This document shows, one piece after another, positions 13,241 through 18,477 of a stretch of 25,341 nucleotides of DNA (positions are counted from its first letter, which is position 1; each line of letters begins with the position of its first letter). The stretch is taken from positions 1 to 25,341 of IMG/VR virus record IMGVR_UViG_3300011114_000092. One strand, given 5' to 3'. The notes under the pieces were generated by a model, which was not told the origin of the DNA, ran no database searches, and saw only the letters and a list, made by a program, of their open reading frames with translations. The stretch comes from a virus. Made by a program: the position numbers and the translations under genes.

Positions 13241-13304
13241 AATCCCCACAAAATGGTCGGGTACTTAACAAATTGCTTGCATGATTGTTTAGTTTGCTTA
13301 ACAA
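13219..13304. promoter_or_regulatory. Operator-like cluster: three CTTAACA(A) sites between cro and the plus operon
   Basis: Copies lie at 13219-13225 (minus orientation, CTTAACA), 13264-13271 (plus, CTTAACAA) and 13297-13304 (plus, CTTAACAA). The last two are 33 bases apart, close to three helical turns. A fourth lies at 13048-13055 in the RNA promoter. Repeated sites in the divergent intergenic region next to a Cro-like gene are the expected arrangement of a phage operator region. Binding is inferred. Confidence 0.5.
13265..13293 (+). promoter_or_regulatory. Weak candidate promoter of the plus-strand operon
   Basis: TTAACA (13265-13270, 5/6 to TTGACA) lies 17 bases before TTTAGT (13288-13293, 4/6). 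It would start transcription near 13300, about 50 bases before the first ATG. The -35 coincides with one operator-like site. Several other alignments in this AT-rich segment are possible, so the exact promoter is uncertain. Confidence 0.35.
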
Positions 13305-13352
13305 TACATCCATGCCCCAGCAATTTCGCACAGGGTCTTAAAGGAGTAAACA

Positions 13353-13475
13353 ATGTTTGACATAGAAACCTACAAAAAACCGACCGATTGGGCGCAAGTC
13401 GCCCTGTATGCGGTATCCATAGCCGCCATTGTGGTGGTCGCTCTTGACGTTTTAGTCTGGAGGGCATCATGCTGA
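13353..13475 (+). CDS. Small single-span membrane protein, 40 aa, first plus-strand gene
   Basis: AAGGAG lies five to six bases before the ATG at 13353, a strong ribosome-binding site. The product begins MFDIETYKKPTDWAQVALYA and has one hydrophobic segment (residues ~15-35, ALYAVSIAAIVVVALDVLVW). The stop overlaps the next gene's start by seven bases. Tiny membrane proteins at the head of early phage operons can act in host takeover or superinfection exclusion, but no function can be assigned. Its size makes it easy to miss. Confidence 0.72.
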   Translation: MFDIETYKKPTDWAQVALYAVSIAAIVVVALDVLVWRASC

Positions 13476-13744
13476 ACGATGGCGAACAAGGCACTTTTGA
13501 GGAATACCTAAATAACTACGGTGAAGTCACGATCGAATGGACTTGGTATGACGGTGACGATTGGGACACAGACGGGTACTTTGACGTGTTTGTCAAATGC
13601 GGCGAACTGGACATTACTTACGACATTTCCAAAGCAGCATTTAAGTACGTCTATCAGTGCGTCAAAGAACGTGCCGGTTATGAGCCGCCCAGCGCCAAGC
13701 GCGTTGGGTTTGTCATCAACGGTTTAGCCAACAACATTTTTTAA
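13469..13744 (+). CDS. Acidic hypothetical protein, 91 aa
   Basis: GGAG about eight bases upstream supports ATG 13469. The protein (starts MLNDGEQGTFEEYLNNYG) is strongly acidic in its first 60 residues (YDGDDWDTDGYFD) and rich in aromatic residues, then helical near AAFKYVYQCVKERAGYE. The acidic, aromatic pattern is reminiscent of DNA-mimic or anti-restriction proteins, but no specific family is recognised, so this is only a suggestion. It is translated in the early plus operon, seven bases overlapping the previous gene. Confidence 0.75.
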   Translation: MLNDGEQGTFEEYLNNYGEVTIEWTWYDGDDWDTDGYFDVFVKCGELDITYDISKAAFKYVYQCVKERAGYEPPSAKRVGFVINGLANNIF

Positions 13745-13746
13745 TC

Positions 13747-13980
13747 ATGAAATACATTCTTTTGCTTTTGCTGGCGGCTTGCGCCAGCGACCCCGAAACA
13801 GCCCAAACTCTTGTCATGGACAAAAACATCCAGCCAATGGGCAGGAATGAGGTCATAGACGCAATCAAGCAATGTGAAAAGAATGGCCTCAGAGCCATCA
13901 CGATATACGGTAAACGCAAGATCAATGGTTACACCGCCGAAACGCTGGTGGACGTGACCTGTGGCCCAAAATTTTATTAA
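13747..13980 (+). CDS. Putative lipoprotein, 77 aa
   Basis: The N-terminus MKYILLLLLAACASDPE has a short positive head, a Leu-rich stretch and a lipobox-like LLAAC. Lipidation would occur at Cys12 and place the mature protein on the inner or outer membrane. The remainder is soluble-looking and contains two further Cys residues (Cys40-ish EKNG and VTCGP near the end) that could form a disulfide in the periplasm. It begins three bases after the preceding stop, without a clear Shine-Dalgarno, so it may be translationally coupled. Phage lipoproteins in early operons can block superinfection; that role is speculative here. Confidence 0.72.
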   Translation: MKYILLLLLAACASDPETAQTLVMDKNIQPMGRNEVIDAIKQCEKNGLRAITIYGKRKINGYTAETLVDVTCGPKFY

Positions 13981-13989
13981 GGAAACATC

Positions 13990-14577
13990 ATGAAACAAAT
14001 TGCAACCGCGCTGGTCAAAGCACAAAAGGCATTTGGGCCTGCTTTGAAGTCCTCTACAAACCCGCATTTCAAGTCTCGCTATGCTGACCTTGCCGCTTGT
14101 GTAGAGGCGGTCATTGCAGGCTTAAACGACAACGGTATAGCCCTGATCCAGAAATGCTATGACTGCACAGATGGCGTAATGGTCGAAACCATGTTTGTTC
14201 ATGAATCAGGCGAAATGCTTGAATGCGGCATCCTCCACGTTCCCGCTAGTAAACAAGACCCACAGGGTTACGGCTCGGCTTTGACGTATGCCAGGCGGTA
14301 TAGCCTAATGGCTGCTTGCGGTATTGCGCCCGAGGACGATGATGGTAACAGCGCCAGCCGCCGCACTGAGATTAAGTCCACGGTCAACGAAAACCAAATC
14401 CTTGACCTACTAGCGGTGATGGATGAGGTCACCACGCTTAAAGAGCTGCAAGATGCCTATAAACAGGCGTACAAGGCCACAAACGGCGAGCAGGCATGGC
14501 AGACCAAGGTCATTGCCAAAAAAGACGTTAAAAAGGCGCAGTTGGAAGCCGCATTGTCTAAGGAGTTAACCAAATGA
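13990..14577 (+). CDS. erf: ERF-family single-strand annealing protein, 195 aa
   Basis: ERF proteins anneal complementary single strands in phage homologous recombination and genome circularisation. The N-terminal core MKQIATALVKAQKAFGPALK, NPHFKSRYADLAACVEAV and the block GYGSALTYARRYSLMAACGI (about residues 96-115) followed by EDDDGN are diagnostic of the ERF superfamily. GGAAAC lies just before the ATG at 13990. The C-terminal 60 residues are helical and charged, as in P22 Erf. It is two genes upstream of a YqaJ exonuclease and near an SSB-like gene, which makes a complete two-component recombination set. Confidence 0.92.
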   Translation: MKQIATALVKAQKAFGPALKSSTNPHFKSRYADLAACVEAVIAGLNDNGIALIQKCYDCTDGVMVETMFVHESGEMLECGILHVPASKQDPQGYGSALTYARRYSLMAACGIAPEDDDGNSASRRTEIKSTVNENQILDLLAVMDEVTTLKELQDAYKQAYKATNGEQAWQTKVIAKKDVKKAQLEAALSKELTK

Positions 14578-14765
14578 ACAACCCACCAGCATTTCCAACA
14601 GGCACAGGAATTACGCCTTACCAGTCTGGCATGACATTGCGTGACTACATGGCGGCAAAAGCTATGCAAGGAATGATGCATGACGTTGATCAACCAAAGT
14701 GTGATTACATAGCGCAGACCGCCTACAAAATGGCAGACACAATGTTAAAAGCGAGGGAAGCATAA
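14574..14765 (+). CDS. Small hypothetical phage protein, 63 aa
   Basis: AAGGAG lies eight bases upstream of ATG 14574, which overlaps the erf stop by four bases. The protein contains GMTLRDYMAAKAMQGMM (residues 19-35), a segment common in small phage and prophage proteins of unknown function, and ends in a helical YKMADTMLKAREA. No catalytic motif is seen. The stop and the HNH start overlap by one base (TAATG). It is probably real because of the conserved look and strong ribosome site; its function is unknown. Confidence 0.8.
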   Translation: MNNPPAFPTGTGITPYQSGMTLRDYMAAKAMQGMMHDVDQPKCDYIAQTAYKMADTMLKAREA

Positions 14766-15232
14766 TGGCTGGCAAACTTCTTTCTATTGAAGAAAAATTA
14801 AAAAGATATGTAATTGATGATCACAATTGTTGGAATTGGATTGGTTCAAAAGATCGTGATGGTTATGGTGTATTTGGGCATCATCGAAATAAACAAATAA
14901 GGGCGCATAGGGCTTCTTATGAGTTACATATTGATGAAATACCAAATGGAATGATGGTTTGTCATTCTTGCGATAACCCAAGCTGTATTAATCCGCAACA
15001 TTTATTTGCTGGCACAGCAAAAGACAATACACAAGACATGATAAGAAAACAACGCCGCCCTGTTTTGTTTGGTAGTAATCATCCAAATGCAAAATTAACA
15101 GAACATCAAGCGCATGAAATAAAACAACTTAGAAAACAAAATGTGCTATTGACAGATATAGCAAATCAATTTGGCATTTCTTTTCAAACCGTAAGTTCTA
15201 TTGCGAAAGGCACAACATGGAAACGCATTTGA
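14765..15232 (+). CDS. HNH homing-type endonuclease with C-terminal helix-turn-helix, 155 aa
   Basis: The HNH_3-like nuclease domain spans residues ~15-95. It includes CWNWIGSKDRDGYG (22-35), AHRASYELHIDEIPNGMMVCHSCDNPSC by pieces (HRASYEL, VCHSCDNPSCINPQHLF), with the catalytic His in CHSC and the final NPQHL motif. A C-terminal DNA-binding helix-turn-helix follows (DIANQFGISFQTVSS, about 134-148). Hand-counted GC of its sequence lines is 27-38%, against about 57% in erf, so it is a mobile insertion. It overlaps its neighbours by one base upstream and 16 bases downstream. Such enzymes promote their own spread into allelic sites. Confidence 0.88.
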   Translation: MAGKLLSIEEKLKRYVIDDHNCWNWIGSKDRDGYGVFGHHRNKQIRAHRASYELHIDEIPNGMMVCHSCDNPSCINPQHLFAGTAKDNTQDMIRKQRRPVLFGSNHPNAKLTEHQAHEIKQLRKQNVLLTDIANQFGISFQTVSSIAKGTTWKRI

Positions 15233-15837
15233 TGCAACAAGGCACTGATTCATGGCATCAAATTAGATGTGGAAAAGTGACGGCCTCAAGAGTTGCCGAT
15301 ATTATTGCCAAAACTAAAAGTGGTTATTCAACTAGCCGCGAAAATTATTTGGCGCAATTGGTTTGCGAAAGAATGACAGGTAAGCCAACTGAATCATTTA
15401 CAAACGCAGCCATGATCCACGGAACGGAAACTGAGCCGTTTGCCAGAGCTGCTTACGAGGCCAGAATGGACTTGCTAGTGACCGAGGTGGGGTTTATTGA
15501 CCACCCTTGGATTGTCATGTCTGGTGCGTCCCCAGACGGTTTGGCTAATGAGGGAATGGTTGAGATCAAATGCCCAAACACCGCAACCCACATTGAGACG
15601 CTGTTAAGTCGTACTGTGCCAGCCAAATACATAACGCAAATGATGTGGCAAATGGCCTGTGCCGACCGCCCTTGGTGCGACTTTGTTTCATTTGATCCTC
15701 GTCTGCCAGAAAGACATCAGCTATTCATCAAACGCATTAACTATGACCCTGAAATGGTTAATTTGCTTGAGAATTCAGTCATCCAATTTTTGGGTGACGT
15801 AGACTTAAAAATCCAACAACTTGAAAGCCTCCCATGA
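15217..15837 (+). CDS. YqaJ/lambda-type exonuclease, 206 aa
   Basis: The PD-(D/E)XK active site is SPDG (residues 105-108, Asp107) and VEIKCP (115-120, Glu116 and Lys118). An early QGTDSWHQIRCGKVTASR (8-25) and a C-terminal-side YITQMMWQMACA give the remaining family blocks, including a catalytic-type Gln. The enzyme degrades one DNA strand so that ERF can anneal the other. The start at 15217 has AAAGG upstream. A second ATG at 15232 (MQQGTDSW) overlaps the HNH stop (TGATG) and may be the original start before the HNH insertion. The 5' third is AT-rich like the HNH gene; from about 15460 the GC returns to the local level. Confidence 0.92.
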   Translation: METHLMQQGTDSWHQIRCGKVTASRVADIIAKTKSGYSTSRENYLAQLVCERMTGKPTESFTNAAMIHGTETEPFARAAYEARMDLLVTEVGFIDHPWIVMSGASPDGLANEGMVEIKCPNTATHIETLLSRTVPAKYITQMMWQMACADRPWCDFVSFDPRLPERHQLFIKRINYDPEMVNLLENSVIQFLGDVDLKIQQLESLP

Positions 15838-16061
15838 AAAAAATCAAAAACATTGTTGTCATTACCGGCACATATACAAACCGCGAGGGCGTAGAAAAGA
15901 AACGCTACCAGACCATTGGCAGTTTGTTTGAAGACGGTGAAAATTTTAAAATTAAGTTAGACACCATACCTTTGGCAGATGGTGGCTGGACAGGATGGGC
16001 AAATTGCTATGACTTGGAGGAAAAGACAAATACAGGGGTTAGAGATGACATTCCTTTTTAA
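15834..16061 (+). CDS. Small SSB-like DNA-binding protein with DDIPF tail, 75 aa
   Basis: The protein starts MKKIKNIVVITGTYTNREG and continues through KKRYQTIGSLFED and IKLDTIPLADGGWTGW. This is the strand pattern of a small OB-fold-like protein seen next to phage recombination genes. It ends in RDDIPF, the acidic tip by which bacterial SSB recruits exonuclease, RecO and other partners. The codons of this tip (GAT GAC ATT CCT) contain the start ATG of the next gene in the +1 frame. Its start overlaps the exonuclease stop by four bases. Inferred role: coating single strands made by the exonuclease and handing them to ERF. Confidence 0.75.
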   Translation: MKKIKNIVVITGTYTNREGVEKKRYQTIGSLFEDGENFKIKLDTIPLADGGWTGWANCYDLEEKTNTGVRDDIPF

Positions 16062-16347
16062 ACGCGCACGGTCACTTGATCCAGTGACCAGCCACGCCGC
16101 AGCCGACCAATTTAAATCTGGTGACTTGCATTTCAAATTGATTGCACATTGTCTTGAACGGTTTGGCCCATTGGGTAAAGACGGCATTTCTTATTTGATT
16201 GGGTTGGATAGCAATCAGGTAGCCAGGCGGTTGCCTGAGATGGCAAGGCTTGGCATGGTGGAGTTAACTGGTCACACTATCAAATCAAAGTCTGGCAGGG
16301 CAGAGCGTGAATGGCAATTTACGCCTGTCCAGCGGGAGTTGATTTAA
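16045..16347 (+). CDS. Winged-helix DNA-binding-like protein, 100 aa
   Basis: I chose ATG 16045 because CAGGGG lies about ten bases upstream and the product start MTFLFKRARSLDPVTSHAAA resembles known small phage proteins. An earlier ATG at 15979 would overlap far into the SSB-like gene. A helix-turn-helix or winged helix is likely at residues ~35-80 (FGPLGKDGISYLIGLDSNQ, VARRLPEMARLGMVE, the latter typical of recognition helix plus wing). The C-terminal basic wing-like tail is KSKSGRAEREWQFTP. A transcriptional regulator or recombination accessory role is plausible. It overlaps the SSB-like gene by 17 bases. Confidence 0.75.
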   Translation: MTFLFKRARSLDPVTSHAAADQFKSGDLHFKLIAHCLERFGPLGKDGISYLIGLDSNQVARRLPEMARLGMVELTGHTIKSKSGRAEREWQFTPVQRELI

Positions 16348-16512
16348 TTGCGTTGGCTAATCTTGTTGTCAATGGCGGTGAGTTGGCATCCACAACCGCC
16401 GACCGTTGCCGAGTTGATGTATAAAGCTAAACAGAAGTCAGTCAGCAAGGTCTGTGACAAGCCCCGCAAGACCAGAGCCGTTAAGGAGCTATGTAAACGA
16501 TGGGAGAAATAA
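16348..16512 (+). CDS. Small basic hypothetical protein, 54 aa, TTG start
   Basis: A short frame starts with TTG directly after the TAA of the preceding gene; GGGAG lies about nine bases upstream. The product has a short hydrophobic start (RWLILLSMAVSW) and a basic body with two Cys (KVCDKPRKTRAVKELCKRW). It resembles small secreted or disulfide-bearing phage proteins. The frame ends inside the next tiny gene. Only tight packing and the ribosome site support it, so confidence is moderate. Confidence 0.5.
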   Translation: MRWLILLSMAVSWHPQPPTVAELMYKAKQKSVSKVCDKPRKTRAVKELCKRWEK

Positions 16513-16595
16513 TTATCACCATTTTGGTCATGGCGGTCGGCGCACTTATTGGCATTGGCGGGGTTGTCTTGCTGCTTTACATTTTTGCCGATTAG
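16500..16595 (+). CDS. Tiny single-span membrane protein, 31 aa
   Basis: ATG at 16500 to TAG at 16593-16595 gives MGEIIITILVMAVGALIGIGG plus a further hydrophobic stretch ending YIFAD. This is essentially one membrane helix with a glycine-rich middle. GGAG lies eleven bases upstream. It is the last plus-strand gene and overlaps the endolysin stop on the other strand by four bases. Peptides of this size in phages are sometimes small holins or membrane modulators; nothing further can be shown. Confidence 0.5.
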   Translation: MGEIIITILVMAVGALIGIGGVVLLLYIFAD

Positions 16596-16930
16596 ACATT
16601 GCGCTCAAAGTGTGGGCAATCCACCAGATTTGAGAAATGACCGCCCCATCGGTTTTTAGGATGCAGGCTTTCCCAGTAAATACCCAGCGGCTCAATAGTA
16701 ACCTTGTCCCAAATGATCTTTCCATCTTTAAAGAAGTTCAGATCAATGGCGCAGCGTTTGAGGTGGATGGAGTTCATGGTCTTGGAACGACCTGTTTTAA
16801 AATAGATGGCCTGCTGCTCTGGCGTTCTGGACAGCTCACCGCCGGTCACGACAAAACCCTGCTCAGTGGCGTATTGAATCAGTTTGCAGGCATCCAATAG
16901 GAATGCGGCTTGTTCAGTGCTTAAGCTCAT
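16592..16930 (-). CDS. Endolysin, M15-type L,D/D,D-peptidase, 112 aa
   Basis: The zinc peptidase motifs of the M15 (VanY/T5-endolysin-like) family are present: SIHLKRCAIDL (residues 54-64, zinc His56 and Asp63) and DCPHFE (104-109, zinc His107). The N-terminal helix plus SRTPEQQAIYFKTGRSK (34-50) matches the family. The enzyme cuts peptide stems of peptidoglycan to release progeny. It has no signal peptide, so it should depend on a holin, and a holin-type gene lies directly upstream (start/stop overlap by four bases). At 112 residues it is a compact single-domain enzyme. It is the last gene of the leftward late transcript and converges with the plus operon. Confidence 0.92.
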   Translation of the reverse strand: MSLSTEQAAFLLDACKLIQYATEQGFVVTGGELSRTPEQQAIYFKTGRSKTMNSIHLKRCAIDLNFFKDGKIIWDKVTIEPLGIYWESLHPKNRWGGHFSNLVDCPHFERNV

Positions 16931-17436
16931 TTTTTCCTCATTTCTGCCAGTTTTTCAACCGTGCGACCACCAAAGTAAGCGCCCATGATCAGCATCCCCC
17001 AGTTGCCCAACAGGGTCACATAGGATTCGTTAGCGTTCAATCCATAGGCTGACATCATGGCAAACAAGAAGTAGCCCAGAAAGATGGCTATAAGGCTCAT
17101 AGGGCGTATGTTTTTGGACAGCCAAGAGTCAGATGCCATATCCGCTTCCCAGCGGTCTGTGATGTTTTCTGCGTCACTCTGGGCGGCTTTTGCTAACAGA
17201 TCAAGTTCAGCCAAATCCATCTTGGCTTTTTCAATGCCCAGCTCTAACAGCCGTTCTTCGTGGTCAAATTGAAGCTGGCGCAGTTTGGCGACATCCTGTG
17301 GGGTCGGTGCGTCAGGAATTTTTACGCCCAAAGTGTTTTCAACAACTTCCTTGCCTTTGGCTTGGATGGCGCTAGAAAGCAGCCCTAAACCGTTCTGGGC
17401 AAGTGTGCCGAGCAATGATGCAACTAGAGGTAGCAT
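16927..17436 (-). CDS. Holin-type protein (GTA_holin_3TM-like), 169 aa
   Basis: The N-terminus has a weakly hydrophobic segment (MLPLVASLLGTLAQNGLG). A charged helix around DHEERLLELGIEKAKMDLAE follows. The C-terminal part holds clear membrane helices: LIAIFLGYFLFAMMSAYG near residues 113-131 and GNWGMLIMGAYFGG after about 143. This arrangement matches the 3TM holin family (gene-transfer-agent type). Holins form membrane lesions at a set time, letting the endolysin reach the wall. It overlaps the endolysin by four bases and the upstream small membrane gene by one base, forming the lysis cassette. Confidence 0.82.
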   Translation of the reverse strand: MLPLVASLLGTLAQNGLGLLSSAIQAKGKEVVENTLGVKIPDAPTPQDVAKLRQLQFDHEERLLELGIEKAKMDLAELDLLAKAAQSDAENITDRWEADMASDSWLSKNIRPMSLIAIFLGYFLFAMMSAYGLNANESYVTLLGNWGMLIMGAYFGGRTVEKLAEMRKK

Positions 17437-17717
17437 TATTTTTCCTTTGCTTTGTCAATCAATTTTTGAACAGTTTGCTGCTGTTGTTTGGTCTGTTCCC
17501 GTACTTCTAAAATGTCAAAGTACAGCATTGCCATTATGGGCAAAAGCACACCAAACACAGCAACCATAGCAATCAATGAAATCAAAAACCCCATTTCGCT
17601 ATCCTCATCTGTCGGATTGCTAGAAACATCAGGTGGAGGTATATAAAAACTATTACCACCCCCGCTATTATTAGCGCCCTGTCTTGTAGTTGGTTTAGCA
17701 TTTTTCTGCGTTGCCAT
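17436..17717 (-). CDS. Small membrane lysis-cassette protein, 93 aa (or 52 aa from an internal start)
   Basis: One membrane helix is clear (MGFLISLIAMVAVFGVLLPI, residues 42-61), followed by a coiled-coil-like Gln-rich cytosolic or periplasmic tail (REQTKQQQQTVQKLIDKAK). The first 41 residues are polar and low-complexity (Asn/Gly/Pro) and overlap the upstream gene by 136 bases in another frame. An internal ATG at 17594 with GAGG eight bases upstream would give a 52-residue protein starting at the helix and an overlap of only 13 bases; this may be the main product. The topology suits a spanin-like or holin-accessory protein; I have no sequence motif to decide. Confidence 0.7.
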   Translation of the reverse strand: MATQKNAKPTTRQGANNSGGGNSFYIPPPDVSSNPTDEDSEMGFLISLIAMVAVFGVLLPIMAMLYFDILEVREQTKQQQQTVQKLIDKAKEK

Positions 17718-18070
17718 GCCACTACCCTTTCCTTGGCCTCTTGCGCTAGTCTCTCCTGATCCTGTTCAGCTTGCAATCTTTCAAACTCATCTTGAAACCG
17801 CGACCAGACCGCCCCCAGTGCGGGATCAACGCCGTAGATCAACAATTCTCTCAGCTCAGTGGCCTGGCGCTCCAGCTCCATCTCTTGAAAGATGTTGTCC
17901 AGTGCCTGCGCTTTTAGTGACTTACCCTTTGGCGGGTTTTTCTTTTGTTCGGCAGCGGCGGTTTTGACTTGTTCATGGGCATCAAAGAATTTACCGATGT
18001 GACCAGAAATTTCCATTGTGATGGCGGTGACATCCTTAGCGACCGACTTTGCATCCTTGTAAAGCGCCAC
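17582..18070 (-). CDS. Tail-anchored helical protein of the lysis region, 162 aa
   Basis: A long charged helix (AKDVTAITMEISGHIGKFF, then ELERQATELRELL and FERLQAEQDQERLAQ) is followed by a C-terminal membrane helix near residues 130-151 (ALIIAGVVIVFIYLHLMFLA) and a short basic tail. The family is one I recall from aquatic phages, which start earlier with a segment like FDPFTLALAA. Here the same segment (IDPFTLALAAIAAIKQG) lies in frame upstream but opens with ATT at 18121, directly after the previous stop. The listed start is GTG at 18070; true initiation might be ATT 18121 (179 aa). The stop is preceded by GGGTTTT, a possible -1 slip site. The role in lysis is inferred. Confidence 0.8.
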   Translation of the reverse strand: MALYKDAKSVAKDVTAITMEISGHIGKFFDAHEQVKTAAAEQKKNPPKGKSLKAQALDNIFQEMELERQATELRELLIYGVDPALGAVWSRFQDEFERLQAEQDQERLAQEAKERVVAWQRRKMLNQLQDRALIIAGVVIVFIYLHLMFLAIRQMRIAKWGF

Positions 18071-18121
18071 ACCTTGCTTGATCGCAGCGATGGCGGCAAG
18101 GGCAAGTGTGAAAGGATCAAT

Positions 18122-18319
18122 TTACAGCCCCAGCAGCTTTTTTATGAATTCGGCAGCAACCCCTGGTCCAAACAGCACGACGACAATCAGTGCGTACAGC
18201 AGGTACTCAATTTTGGTCATGCGCTTGTCCCCCTCAGCCAAAGTCTTTTGGATCGACTCATACCGTTGGGCGCAGATCGCCTCATGCACCGCAAAATCTA
18301 ATTCAAGTTCGTCACTCAT
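18122..18319 (-). CDS. Small tail-anchored membrane protein, 65 aa
   Basis: I chose ATG 18319 because GGAG lies seven bases upstream and the start overlaps the stop of the preceding 54-aa gene. The longer frame to 18391 would read through that gene. The product begins [20 protein letters not shown] and ends with a membrane helix ([19 protein letters not shown]) and a short basic tail (EFIKKLLGL). This is typical of small phage membrane proteins near the holin. It ends directly before the ATT of the next gene. The function is unknown. Confidence 0.78.
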   Translation of the reverse strand: MSDELELDFAVHEAICAQRYESIQKTLAEGDKRMTKIEYLLYALIVVVLFGPGVAAEFIKKLLGL

Positions 18320-18476
18320 CTGCTGGCTCCGGTGTGTTGCCCTCTGCAAGCCAAGCAAGGTAGGTTTGGTAGTCTGTGTTGGCAGGATCAAAGGGAATCA
18401 TTGCGTTATCTGATAAACGCAAAATTTGCATTTGATTTGTTGTTTTTGTAATTGGGTCTATGATTTGTTTATACAT
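18312..18476 (-). CDS. Small hypothetical protein behind the tail fibre gene, 54 aa
   Basis: ATG 18476 follows the tail fibre stop by one base, with GAG in front as a weak ribosome site. The product starts [20 protein letters not shown]. It ends with [19 protein letters not shown], a pattern (Asp-Pro-x-Asn-x-Asp-Tyr-x-x-Tyr-x-x-Trp) I associate with short proteins next to phage tail fibre genes, possibly fibre-assembly chaperones. No membrane segment is seen. It overlaps the next gene by eight bases. It is short but well supported by the conserved pattern and packing. Confidence 0.78.
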   Translation of the reverse strand: MYKQIIDPITKTTNQMQILRLSDNAMIPFDPANTDYQTYLAWLAEGNTPEPADE

Positions 18477-18477
18477 T

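Noticed and set aside
17945-18301. 118-aa plus-strand frame opposite the lysis region
   Set aside because: It is antisense to three minus-strand genes with good start signals; the product has no recognisable domain.
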